From contig NC_091971.1 in the NCBI RefSeq assembly GCF_036711975.1, forward strand, positions 16,003,501-16,067,500: a DNA stretch of 64,000 nucleotides. Reading direction: 5' to 3'. The position numbers and the translations under genes are program-made. This DNA is from Onthophagus taurus (taxonomy: Eukaryota; Arthropoda; Insecta; Coleoptera; Scarabaeidae). Position 1 is the first letter of the stretch. Every line of letters begins with the position of its first letter. Below, piece by piece: positions 14,601 to 23,500 of the stretch. The notes below the pieces were generated by a model. That model was given only the letters and a program-made list of their open reading frames with translations, did not search any database and was not told the origin of the DNA.

Positions 14601-17267
14601 AGCATCGGTGTACCAGGCTAGGGCTCCTCTTTTTAGTTGAGGCCCTCCTTTCGCCCAATCATCCCTGCTACTAAATATGACCTTATACGGTTGGTTGAAA
14701 TTGTATTCCGTCGGTATAAGGTCCGTTTTAATTTCAATCAGGTGATTTAGACATGGGTCTTTGAGGATCTCGAGGTGTCCTCTGAGATTACCCTGCATCA
14801 ACTTGAGTGAAGAAACTGTTTTCAGTGATAAGGCACTTAAGGCTGCCTCCTTTTGTATATATATGTGGAGCGGTGTGAGACCAAGTAGGGCTTCCAAAGC
14901 AGCCGTCGGACAGGATCTCATTGCACCCGTAATGTTAAGACATGCTAACCGCTGGATTTGTGCCAGCTGTTGTTGAGCTGTCTTATGTTTTGTTTTTGGC
15001 CACCAAACCAATGAGGCGTAGGCGACCATGGGTCTGATTATTGCTACGTAGGCCCAATGAGCCATTCGTGGTTTGAGACCCCAGTTCCTTCCTAGGAGCC
15101 TGCGGCAGATCTGGTTTGCCATGATGGCCTTTTTCCTCACCTTATCTAAGTGTGAGTTCCAGTTTAGTTTACTATCAAGTATTACCCCTAGGTATTTAGT
15201 TTCTGTTTTGAGGTTAATAGTTCTGCTTTCAATGGAGGGTGCTTTTATTTGTAGCTTCCTTCTCCGAGCTTCCTCCTCAGCATACCCTTGTATCTTAAAT
15301 CCGTTTTTAGTTAGGATGTTCATCAAGTCATCAACTACCAGGCACCATAATAGAGGTGATAGCACTCCCCCTTGGGGACATCCTCTTAGCGCCTTTATAG
15401 TCAGCGACTCGCCTCCCAGACTGGCTATACACCACTTGATTGTCGACGGATGTATGTCTTTTGCGTTTAAAGCCTTCTCTATGGATTCATATGAGGTGTT
15501 ATCAAACGCACCCTCTATATCTATGAAAGCACAAAGGGCTATCTCTTTGGTTGCAATTGCCTCCTCTAAGGTGCTAGTCAAAGCATGGAGAGCGGTAATT
15601 GTTGATTTTGCTTTCTGGTAAGCATGTTGGCTAGGGTGGAGTGGATTTGTGAGAAGCACTCCGTTCCTTAGGTATTGACCGATTACCTTTTCCATCCCTT
15701 TGAGGAGAAATGAAGTTAGGCTAATTGGTCTGTACGCCTTGGGGTCCGCGTTTGAACGCCTACCACCTTTGGGTATGAAGACCACCTTTACTTTCCTCCA
15801 TAGAGTGGGTATATAGCTAAAGCTGTAGCTAGCTATATATAGGGATATTATTATTGGGAGAAGTTCTTCTAAGCCTTTTTGCAGAAAGATAGGCAGAATT
15901 CCATCTCCTCCAGGTGATTTTAAGGGCTTGAAATTCGAGATAGCCCACCTTACTCTGTTGGGTGTGAAAATATTCCCAGCTGTGCTGCGAACCCTACCTG
16001 ATGGACGGGTTATGTCCATTACTTCAGGGTCGGCATCTGCATGGGGGCAGACTTTTGAGGAAGGAAAGTGTGTACTCAGTAGGAGTTCCAACGATTCCTT
16101 AGCATCCAGATATATATATAAGCTAATAGCATACGGAATGATCCAAATATCATACGTCGTGTGATAGAATCTTTACTTCGTCGATGTGAGGCGTGCATTC
16201 AAGCTGAAGGCGGACATTTCGAACAATTTTTGTAATATTCAAACTTATTTTTTATGTTACATTTTCATTTGCCTATTAAACTGTGTAAAATTTTCAAAGG
16301 CTTGTAACTCTTTAACCAAAATGAATCGGACCCATATTCATATAACATTTTTTCCTTAGAATCGCATCACCTTTCATCTGCCAAAGTTCGTCATAGAGCT
16401 AATGAATCACCCTGTATAGTTCAAAGTTGTACCTACGTCTCCATACTCCATATACACAGATTCCTCCGTATATTTGACGCAGCATCCTCTTCCTGCGCTC
16501 TTACATTCTTCATCGCACCATTTCATATTTTACAGCTCGTTCTTGTGCCGAAGCATTTGTTTGCTATCTTCGTGGTCTCACATCTCATTCTTCATCCAAT
16601 TATCAGGAAGCACTCTCAACTTTCCTTCTCTTCCTCTTCCTGTGTTCCATTTTATTCTATTTTATCGTTTTTTTGTACAAAAGTCTGATAAAGTGTAAAA
16701 TTTTAACATGCATTTTTCTTTTAGTACAATTTAAATGCTGCCAACATAGGATTAATATTCCTCCTTTTATCAGCAACATACGGTGTGTTCAGTCCAATTT
16801 GGGGATTTATAAGTGATAAAATAAAAAGTTATTGGACTTTAATGCCTTTAGGGTTAATTTCAAGTAGCGTTGTTTTACTATTCCTCGGTCCATCCCCAGT
16901 ATTATCATTTTTATCAAGTTCTTTGCTTTTGACGATAATCTCTTTATCAATTTTGGGTGTTTTTGTCGCCATGTCAGTAATGCCAACGTATCAAGGAATT
17001 TTAGATGGCGCAATCGATGGTGGCTTTAAAGATAATTTAGGTACTCACAGTATCGTAGCCGGATTATGGTCATCGTCTTATTCTTTAGGCGAAATAATCG
17101 GTCCTGCGTTAGGTGGGGTGCTTTTACAACATTGGGGATTTCCCCGAGCATCGACTGCCTTGGCAGGAATGAATTTTATATTTGCCATCGTAACGACCGC
17201 TTATTTTATAATAAAAAAAGAGAAATGTTCAAAATGTGATGTTAACACTGAAAATGTTATTCAGTAA
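2649..17267 (+). CDS. SLC18B1-like MFS transporter, copy A (8 coding exons)
   Basis: Coding exons: 2649-2758, 7519-7732, 7799-7872, 8067-8214, 8352-8420, 8504-8594, 8643-8782 and 16725-17267; total 1389 nt, 462 codons, all junctions in frame with GT/AG borders. The product is a 12-helix major-facilitator protein; its blocks (SMSIMAPFYPREA, SGFVFSFYALVVF-like, RGTEALGASAYSTA, GILETFVGLGMSVGPAMGG, IGGFGLPFYV, WGFLDPTLEPHLR, YGVFSPIWGFISD, GEIIGPALGGVLL) are those of SLC18B1, described as a vesicular polyamine transporter. Substrate in this insect is inferred only. The start is the first ATG of exon 1 and gives a short cytosolic N-terminus (about 36 residues). Intron 5 uses the second AG (GAAG then ATC). 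Introns 1 (4.8 kb) and 7 (7.9 kb) are swollen by mobile DNA. The last exon is uninterrupted where copy B has two introns. A poly(A) signal AATAAA lies near 17304. Confidence 0.9.
2759..4918. other. Intron 1 of transporter A, 5' part; AT-rich with degraded repeat DNA
   Basis: From 2759 to about 3180 nothing recognisable is seen. From about 3180 onward the DNA looks like old mobile sequence with scattered stops on both strands. A minus-strand reading at 3950-4100 has coding-like composition, but I cannot place its family. Confidence 0.4.
3184..3425 (-). mobile_element. Degraded Tc1/mariner-type terminus
   Basis: A single TACAGGGTGTTG end at 3187 matches the termini of the long-inverted-repeat elements elsewhere in the window. 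About 160 bases further in, the minus strand reads a short block resembling the C-terminus typical of these transposases (EGVHIEHV then a stop). No matching opposite end was found, so this is a one-ended relic. Confidence is low because both cues are short. Confidence 0.3.
4919..5400 (+). pseudogene. Mariner-like transposase relic, copy 1 (N-terminal half)
   Basis: Begins MASYTIEQHVHIIKLLSQTQ, the helix-turn-helix start common to this group of insect Tc1/mariner transposases. It continues through the second HTH and linker (ILRRNLHLDSYKLQ, then RRLLAEGASDHLEEYPILAK). A frameshift and stop near 5290 break it, after which another frame reads the start of the catalytic core (INKQKRHVWEDV) and then loses similarity. 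No first catalytic Asp is preserved. It shares most of its length with the relic at 6301-7050, in direct orientation; the later copy lacks about ten bases near its start. Both lie in intron 1 of transporter A. Confidence 0.75.
5440..6190 (-). pseudogene. RTE-like LINE relic, copy 1 (RT C-terminal part)
   Basis: Read on the minus strand. From 6190 to 6100 there is an RT block with FRNNRCTIDQIFLFKQTV followed by CLFINFKQTFDSI-like residues. Then comes a direct jump to the thumb region (5768-6060: VVIQDAKSELFFKIKFEV, FLGAVFDCSNTITNAI, RCYYAHFKLFRSKL). Last is the C-terminal tail (5487-5732: VKKLLRIKYGGVRKNGIYR, then DTIAEACGENGWMKRSTKDL-like). The catalytic YADD segment is missing through an internal deletion, and frameshifts separate the blocks. 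A similar relic lies at 8820-9400 on the same strand. The family is the common insect endonuclease/RT type with short, abundant 5'-truncated copies. Confidence 0.7.
6301..7050 (+). pseudogene. Mariner-like transposase relic, copy 2 (near full span)
   Basis: Starts in the same HTH linker as copy 1 and runs further. It keeps RTLHLHSYKLQPNDQRQRRL, FAEGVSEHLEEYPILAKK and the YINKQNRHVWEDVNPHEVP block of the catalytic core. Beyond 6730, in shifted frames, FENDVGEAITIT is followed by pieces matching the last catalytic region (ISRGD, then SCDLTPLDFFLW-like residues around 6900-6980). Large parts of the core are deleted, and stops occur between blocks. The start is truncated. It sits inside intron 1 of transporter A. 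Confidence 0.7.
7051..7518. other. 3' end of intron 1 of transporter A
   Basis: No recognisable gene. AT-rich sequence runs up to the polypyrimidine tract and the AG acceptor at 7517-7518 that opens exon 2. Confidence 0.4.
8820..9400 (-). pseudogene. RTE-like LINE relic, copy 2
   Basis: Same family and strand as the relic at 5440-6190. The thumb block reads on the minus strand from about 9315 to 9105 (KSKLFFKIKFGVRQVDYSF, FKYLSAVFDCSNTI, RCYYAHFKLFRSKL). The C-terminal tail region at 8820-9100 is preserved only as nucleotide similarity (CCTCGATACGTATTCATCTG and neighbours). It lies in intron 7 of transporter A, just after exon 7. Confidence 0.65.
9480..10760. repeat. 190-bp tandem array (about 6-7 copies)
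   Basis: The marker GTATAACCTAAAAG recurs at 9698, 9888, 10078, 10266 and 10456, a spacing of 188-190 bp, with degenerate units on both flanks. The middle units are nearly identical; the outer units are clearly diverged, as expected for an array homogenised from the centre. There is no coding potential. It lies in intron 7 of transporter A. Confidence 0.95.
11020..11450 (-). pseudogene. Relic of an uncharacterised multicopy insect protein
   Basis: On the minus strand, 11444-11250 reads DCYFCLTNMNGIN followed by VKYANLRFAIRPLQ. Then 11271-11020 reads LGCNMSFKIHFLHSHLDFF, ISDEHVKGY and a C-terminal block. I recall this combination (a Cys-pair block, then MSLKIHFLHSHLDFF and SDEHGERFHQ) from an uncharacterised protein family with many copies in insect genomes; no function is known to me. 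A large middle part is deleted and the frame shifts. A second relic of what appears to be the same family is at 22170-22510. Confidence 0.5.
11800..12440 (-). pseudogene. RTE-like LINE relic (RT N-terminal part)
   Basis: On the minus strand, 12264-12046 reads the region before the RT domain (VRNFFRTIKMETTGYQP, CRSKEGEVLTENEEIMMRW, FDKLV). This is followed in a shifted frame by a KPGEDNITVELIKISGEA-like block near 11960-11900. The part at 12270-12430 may belong to the C-terminal tail of a related copy (RRSKLQWRDGV-like). The element is truncated and rearranged. Its left limit is uncertain. Confidence 0.55.
13689..13700 (+). repeat. Left target-site duplication of the nested LINE
   Basis: AGCTGATAGCAT here pairs with AGCTAATAGCAT at 16121-16132 (one mismatch in 12). 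The two copies exactly bound the LINE, and the transposase reading frame continues after the second copy. Confidence 0.85.
13701..16120 (-). mobile_element. 5'-truncated LINE with RT and RNase H, nested in mariner
   Basis: A 2.42-kb minus-strand insertion. Its 3' end is an AAT-repeat tail (read as ATT repeats on + at about 13701-13720), and it is bounded by a 12-bp target duplication. The 5' end is truncated: there is no endonuclease domain, and coding starts just before the RT. The order RT, then RNase H, then a C-terminal Cys/His motif fits the I/R1/LOA group of non-LTR elements. Base composition is clearly richer in G+C than its surroundings, which suggests a recent arrival. Confidence 0.9.
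13797..16091 (-). pseudogene. LINE Pol fragment, RT-RNase H, 764 codons, catalytic DD lost
   Basis: One long open frame. Residues about 45-110 are the RT fingers (LKSPGGDGILP, then VVFIPKGGRRSN). AYRPISLTSFLLKGMEKV follows, then the first catalytic Asp region (CAFIDIEGAFDNTSYESI) and the GCPQGGVLSPLLW box. The next box should read GYADD, but the sequence goes GYAEEEARRRK. An in-frame deletion has removed the second and third catalytic Asp and the residues after them. The thumb (TKYLGVILDSKLNWNSH), an RNase H domain (YTDASKTVRSGVG, FTDSRAALKAIQ, WVPGHSNIEGNEKADKLA) and a C-terminal zinc-type motif (CRLCNDESETAEHILCNC) are intact. The open frame despite the deletion points to a recent copy or a propagated deletion derivative. 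Confidence 0.9.
16121..16132 (+). repeat. Right target-site duplication of the nested LINE
   Basis: AGCTAATAGCAT, the partner of the copy at 13689-13700. The interrupted transposase resumes immediately after it. Confidence 0.85.
16417..16724. other. 3' end of intron 7 of transporter A
   Basis: Pyrimidine-rich DNA (many TC/CTT runs) leading to the acceptor at 16723-16724. The first part may be the other side of the LINE relic into which the mariner inserted. No gene is seen. Confidence 0.4.
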
Positions 17268-17766
17268 ATTTGGTTGTAATATTTATTTTTTTCGAACAAG
17301 ATCAATAAATTGTTGTTTATTACACTTGTTTTTATTTTCGAAATTTAATTGAAACTTTGGTAATAACAAGTTGTTAGAAATATTTTTAGTTTTTTGGGAG
17401 TGAATTGTGAAATAAACCAGCTGTTTATCAGCTGAAGAACTCGTAATCATCACGTCGTTTGTGTCGACTTTTACATAAAAGATAAAGAAAAAGGCTAAGA
17501 CAACAAAACGGGTTCAGTTGAGTTTTAAATGTAAAAAGGATATGATATCTTTAACCAGTGTCACTATTGTTCGTTCATTAATTAGAAAGTTTTTAATTTA
17601 TCTAGAAATAACTTACGGAAATTTCCAAGAACGAGATCTTTACAAACAGAAATTTATAGAATAAACAAATCGTTTTAAGTGCGTATATTTCGTTATCTAA
17701 AAACTACAAATAGTTGTCTACTTAATTATAAAGTTTGAGTTGTAATTTTTGTAGTTTATTTTCACG
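17268..17766. promoter_or_regulatory. Intergenic spacer: 3' end of transporter A, presumed promoter of copy B
   Basis: Only 499 bases separate the two paralogues. The first part has the poly(A) signal AATAAA at 17304-17309 with a TTGTTTATT-type downstream element. The rest must hold the promoter and leader of copy B. A CAGCTGTTTATCAGCTG stretch near 17420 contains two E-box-like CAGCTG sites. No other element can be assigned. Confidence 0.4.
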
Positions 17767-20054
17767 ATGGGAGTTCCAACGTACACAAGAAATAATCTCT
17801 CATCTTGCAGTAAAGATTTGCAAGATAGTTTTACAGTATCTTTTTCAAGTAGTAGTTCAAGTGGAAGATGTATTCCTCGATCAAGATCTTTAGCCAATTT
17901 TACTCAATATAATTATGCACCCGGAGAATTAAGGAGATTACGAGAAAGACTTATGAGGTAAAAAAAACATTTAAGATACACTTTATATTTATAAATAATA
18001 TAAATAAAATTTAAATCATTTTTGGATATAATCCAAAATGGGGTTTATTTTAAGATTATTATTACATTTTACAGATTAAATTCTCGAGTCGAAACGTCAA
18101 CCTTAAAGAAATTGGATAAGTCCCAAATAATGACTTTAATTTCTTTGGCTGTGGTCGATTTTATGTGTTTTTGTTCAATGTCGATTTTAGCACCATTTTT
18201 TCCAAGGGAAGCGGCTGCTAAAGGGTTATCTCCAACAATGTCGGGATTTGTATTCAGTTTTCATGCTTTGGTGGTTTTTATAACAGCTCCAATTTTTGGA
18301 AAAATTGTATTTATTAACATTAAAATGTTATTAAATTTATTAAAAGATTTTTTTTAGTTACCCAAACTTGGAGCAAGATCGGTCTTTTTATCGGGAATCT
18401 TTTTTTCTGGAATTTGCAACATACTTTTTGGGTACTTAATATTAACACGTTTAACGATTTTCTATAAATATTTTTTTAGATTACTCGAATTTGTAAACGA
18501 TTACACTTTATTTACATCATTTTGTTTTTTAATACGTGGTTTAGAAGCTTTGGGAGCAAGTGCTTTTTCCACTGCAAGTTATGTTTATGTTGTGGCAACA
18601 TTTCCAGATAATATGGGATCAGTTTTTGTGCGTTAATCTTTATTTGCCCCAAATGTTTAATAATTAATTTATTTTTAGGGTATTTTAGAGACATTCGTTG
18701 GGTTGGGAATGAGTATAGGTCCAGCTCTTGGAGGATTCCTTTACTCGGTATTAAAATAACCCCAACATTTACACATGATTTTTATTCACGATTTGTTTTA
18801 GGGTAGATAGGAGGTTTCGAAGCTCCATTTTTTGTTTTAGGAGCTACAATGGTCTGTGCAATTCCAATTAATATGTTTTTGTTGAAACCAGTTGAGCGTA
18901 AAACACCAAATAAACTTTTGATTCAATCGAAATTACTTTTTTTTTCTTTTTAGATTGTGATGTAAGCAATCAAAATACATCGATGCTTTCACTTGTAAAA
19001 GTTCCTGCTGTTTTGGTAATCGGATTAGTTATCGTTGTAACTTCTAGTGCTTGGGCTTTTTTGGATCCAACGTTAGAACCGCATTTAAGAGAAGTAATAA
19101 TTAAATAATTACAATTTATGTTATACAGTTTATTTATTATTTTAGTTTGATTTATCTCCGGAACATGTAGGTCTAATTTTTTTATTGTTTTCGGCTTTGT
19201 ACGGAATTTTTAGTCCAATTTGGGGCTGGTTGGCCGATAGAGTTTTTAATCATTGGCACATGATGGCTTTGGGATTAATTTTTTCCTCATTTGGTTTATT
19301 ATTATTAGGACCATCGCCTTTATTTAATTTTTTACCCAAGTAAATAATTAATTTTACTAACAACAAAAAATTAATCTTGCTTTTTCTTTTTTTCAGTTCT
19401 CTACCTCTAAACTTAGTTGCCTTATCAATAATAGGAATTTCTGTTGCTTTATCACTACTTCCAACATTTCAAGGAGTTCTAACAAGTGCTATGTAAACAA
19501 CAATTTATTATTTATTACAATATATTATTATCATTTTTTTTTCTTAGTGAAGGTGGTTATTCGAATGCAATCCCAACTTATGGCATTGTCGCAGGAATTT
19601 GGTCTTGTATGTATTCTTTAGGTGAAGTTATTGGTCCTTCTTTAGGAGGAATTTTATTAGAACATTATGGATTTGCTGTGGCTTCTACTACAATGGCTGG
19701 ATCTACATTTATTTTAGGCATTTCGATATGGATTTTTTATTTCATCCGAAGAAAAATGTTGGATAGATCCCTACGACAATCATCGAATTCAGAAAGCTTT
19801 TGGGACTTTTCTGATTCAAGCGAATCAAGCCCTTTGCTTTTATCCCAAACTCATTTCGACCATAATTCTTACACCCAAGAAAAAGTAATGTCCTTTGAAA
19901 AAAGTAGAAAGTTCGACTCACAAGTAAATAAACAATTTAAGTAAATTTATATTATTTATTATATCGTTTTTAGTGCGGTGAATTTGATGTGAATCAAGTA
20001 ACAGATGTAAGAGGAACTATAAGTATAACTTCAAGAGGTGCTTGCGAAGTCTAA
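17767..20054 (+). CDS. SLC18B1-like MFS transporter, copy B (11 coding exons)
   Basis: Exons: 17767-17957, 18075-18306, 18358-18431, 18480-18627, 18679-18747, 18807-18897, 18954-19093, 19146-19339, 19397-19492, 19548-19923 and 19974-20054; 1692 nt, 563 codons, all in frame. Exons 3-7 match copy A exons 3-7 in length to the base (74, 148, 69, 91, 140), proof of tandem duplication. Membrane blocks match copy A (SMSILAPFFPREA, RGLEALGASAFSTA, FVGLGMSIGPALGG, AWAFLDPTLEPHLRE, GEVIGPSLGGILL). Differences: a 63-residue Ser-rich, presumably cytosolic N-terminus (SFSSSSSSGR, then PRSRSLANF). The C-terminal tail is long and carries ESSPLLL, which fits the acidic di-leucine sorting pattern. Introns are all short (about 45-120 bp) and free of transposons. 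Vesicular location and polyamine-type substrate are family inference. Confidence 0.9.
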
Positions 20055-20599
20055 ATTAGTATAATTTATAAATATATAGTTATTTTATTATGTATTTATT
20101 ATCCCCCAAATATTTTAATTTGTATCGTTAATCGTTACCAACCTCATAAATATTTACTCAACCCATTTCGATATTAAAATATTACATTTCTAAATCCAAT
20201 AATTTTATGCATAATCTGTATTATTTAAAATAAATAAAACCTAATTTAAAAATATAAAAGTTCACTTTTAAATAATCATCCTATATTTAAATTCATTTCA
20301 AAAGTGCTACCAACTGCCAACGCGTACAAGTTAAGTGTCAAAATTTGATTGGCCGCCAGTATTTTTATTCACCTCAAAAACACCGCTAGATAACAATTAT
20401 AACGATTATAAAAATTAGTTTAACTTGAAAAATTACCTAAAAAATATGTACTCGTCACCTTGTTGAAGTTAAAAAAAGTTAACTTAGCTAATAATTCGTG
20501 TTCATAATCTTTTTGCTGTCACCGCTTACATTTTAAGGTTAAGTTTGCTGTCAAAAATGACAATTGTAATCTTATTGTAAATTTTATTTTTAAAATAGG
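20055..20599. promoter_or_regulatory. Spacer between transporter B and UGGT
   Basis: Poly(A) signals AATAAATAAAA near 20229 serve transporter B. The 300 bases upstream of 20600 should contain the UGGT promoter. No TATA box or known ER-stress element can be recognised with confidence. Confidence 0.4.
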
Positions 20600-23500
20600 A
20601 TGAAGTTCACAACGACACTAATTTATTTATTATTTCTTAACGTTTACAATGTCTTTGGAAGAACAAAAAAGGCGAAATCGGTTACTACACTCCTTGAAGC
20701 AAAATGGGCTGTTACTCCTTTAGTTTTAGAGGTAGCCGAGTATTTAGCCGATGAAAATGTGGATCTTTATTGGAGTTTTATCGATTCTATATGCAGTTTA
20801 GACCCAGCTTTAGAAAAATTAGGTAAGGTCATATAACACAACACAAATTTTATTTACATCTTTTAATTAATAAATAGGTTCTGATAAAGAAAAATACAAC
20901 ATAATTATTAAACATGCAGCAAAATTTACCACTGATTCGCAATTATCTGTGTTAAAATTAGGATTGTCTTTACATATTTATTCCCCTAAAATAGAAATGT
21001 TTAGTCAAATGGCTAAAGAAGTCAATTTACCTGAATGTCCTATTGTTGCTGATGTTGGTGGGACATTTACTTGTGATGTAAAAGAAGCTAAAGAATTAAT
21101 TGATAAGGTAATTATTTCTAATCATCTTTTCTATTAAATCAAAAATATTTATTTATTTTTTATTAAAAGTTAAAAGAATCTGGTGGAAAACATCCAGAAA
21201 TCTTCAATGTTGACACTCATTTCCCCGGTTCACAAAATAGATCCCTTACAGTCATCTTATACGGTGAATTAGGCACAGTAGATTTTTGTAAATTTCATAA
21301 TTTACTTAAAAATGAAGCTCAACTTGGTAAAATAGATTACATAATAAGACATTTTGTCAAAGAGAGACCTGAAAAGCGTTTACGCCTTTCTGGGTATGGT
21401 GTTGAGCTTCAAATGAAATCAACTGAATACAAAGCCCAAGATGACACTCAACTGCATGATGATAGTAGTTCCGAGGAATCTTCCCAAGAAGAGGAGGACT
21501 TTGAAATAGAAGGATTCAACTTTTCAAAGTTAAAAACTTTGTTTCCTGATCATAAAAAGGATTTAGATAAATTTAAACAATTTTTGGAAGATTCTTCGAA
21601 TGAGATGGCCCCACTTAAAGTATGGCAATTTCAAGAGTTAAGTTTACAGGCTGCTGAAAGGATTATGAATGCTCCTAAAGAAGAGGCATTGAAAGTGTTT
21701 ACTAATATTGCTCAAAACTTTCCAATGCAGGTAAGTACTTTATTTAGGGTATAATTTAATTGCACATTAAAAAAGGTTATGTTAATAATAATATAAAAGC
21801 AAATACAAATTAAGAATATTTTAGGCATTAAGCCTGTTTTGGTTCAAAAGTTCAGTAGCTCCAAACAGTTCTGAACCTTTCTGTATATGCAATGTGTAAT
21901 AATTGCATATATTACATATGCTGAAAAATATCAACTGTAAGGTAATCAGCTGTCCATGCCATTCTCATTAGTGGAGAGAACTGAAACTTTTTTTTTGTGG
22001 TATAAGTTTATGGAATCAATTTAGGTATATATGGTTATGAAGTATCATCATGATATACTCTCATTAACTTGTCCTTTTTGAAGTATAATGTGACAAATAG
22101 CACCTTGTACATAATTTTTGAATGTTAAACAATCCCAATTGATTATATTATTCAAATTATTGTTACAAAAAGTATGTGTTCTTCACGTAAGTCTTGTGTT
22201 AATAACCTTGACCATTTCTATTACATATGTGACTACTGTGATTGCTACTTTTGTGCTGTAAATATAAAAGGTATGCTTTTTTCGTTTGGTTTACCCAAAC
22301 GTACAATCTGCTAAGCCACTAATGCTATATACCACAGACGATTGCTGTGATGATGTTGAAATGTTAGATAGTCAGGGTAAGAGCAATAGCGAATTCGAGG
22401 GATGCAGTCCAACACTTCCAGGTTTTTCTTAGGATGATTTGATTCGAGATTTAAATTTATCTAAGAAACCAGCTGAACTTCTTGCGTCAAGACTAAAATA
22501 TTGCCTTCACCAGCTTTAATAACATCTTATCGAACATTCTTCCATATTTTAACGAGACGAATGGTATCATATATTGTAATGATATTTCTGAAATTGGTCT
22601 ATAATTCGAAGCATTGTTACAGTTACCAGACTTAAACACTCGTATGGCATGGGCTTTTTTCTAAATCTTTGGGAAAACAAAGGTACTTAAAGGGTCAGTA
22701 TACAAAATCGTGAGTGACAAATAAAATTTTTTATTACCACAGCAGGGATTTCATCCGATACTGGTTCGCATTATCGAACCGCAAGACTTCAAAATTTTCA
22801 GCATCCACAATACTACCAACCCCAAGACAAACCACATCAATGCAATAAAAACAGATCTAAAAGTTTGCAAATATCATCACCGTTAGTAGCAAAGCAGGAG
22901 CCAAGTGTCGTTAACGCCGGAATTCTGCCCACGCCTTTTCTATGTTTAAGAAAAGACCAAAAATTGTTTGGATTACTTGTAATATAAACTCTGTACGATT
23001 AATTTAGTTTTTAAATTTCTTATGGCAAGTCAAGATTCTTTTACTGTAGTGTTTGGGTAAATACTAATCTAATCATATCATTGAAAATCTACTAACATTT
23101 GCTTCAGTAGGTATAGCCATCGTTTCTATGTGGCAGATAAGACACCTTAGCCCTCCTTAGCTCAATTAATGTTCTGTCTGGCTCGAAATGCTCTCTTCCA
23201 AATGATGAATATCTGAATGAAATGCATTGAAGAACGACATTTTTATAAAAAGATTGTGTTTTCGGACGAAATATCTCTTAGCAGAAATGGCGTTATTTTT
23301 TCTCAAAATTGTCGTTATTGGTTCACGGAAAATCCAAATTTTCACATCATCTGTAATAGACAGTATTACCAAAAAGTGAATGTATGGTGCGCCATTTCAT
23401 ACCGTTTAGGTATTATTGGGTCTTTCTTCATAGAGGGGCCGTTAATCAGTATTCTTATCTACAGCTACTTGAAAGGTTCAGGGAAGAATACTTAGACGAC

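Larger units (their letters stand above)
12773..16235 (+). pseudogene. DUF4817-type Tc1/mariner transposase, frameshifted and LINE-interrupted
   Basis: The N-terminal helix-turn-helix (DUF4817) covers 12773-12945 (FTTEEYEDIIFVYGLCNGNA, then FRRLRETGNP). The linker and second HTH (RIASMLQISQSFVWRLLNRE) run to about 13110. A deletion of roughly 20 codons near 13120-13170 shifts the frame. The catalytic core follows: first Asp in LWSDEACF (13196), second in YQHDGAPPH (13468), third in WPPRSPDLNPLDYYFWG (13583). There are 36 residues between the second and third Asp, as usual for this DUF4817 group. Coding is cut at 13700 by a LINE and resumes at 16133, ending at a stop at 16233-16235. The frameshift and the insertion both inactivate it. 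Confidence 0.85.
12449..16414 (+). mobile_element. Tc1/mariner element with long inverted ends, carrying a nested LINE
   Basis: Flanked by TA on both sides (12447-12448 and 16415-16416). The left end CAGGGTGATTCATTAGCTC is repeated in inverted form at the right end, and similarity continues inward for roughly 190 bases. The right arm has about 85 extra bases before the coding part begins. It encodes a DUF4817-type transposase (see separate entry) disrupted by a LINE at 13701-16120. Without the LINE the element would be about 1.5 kb, a normal size. It lies in intron 7 of transporter A, 310 bases before exon 8. Confidence 0.9.

Noticed and set aside
14428..15621. Plus-strand open frames across the nested LINE
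   Set aside because: Antisense to the 764-codon RT-RNase H frame; composition follows from the complementary codons.
19924..19944. Alternative end of transporter B by reading past exon 10 (adds a few residues then stop)
   Set aside because: A good GTAAAT donor and TTTTTAG acceptor join exon 10 in frame to exon 11; read-through is possible but less likely.
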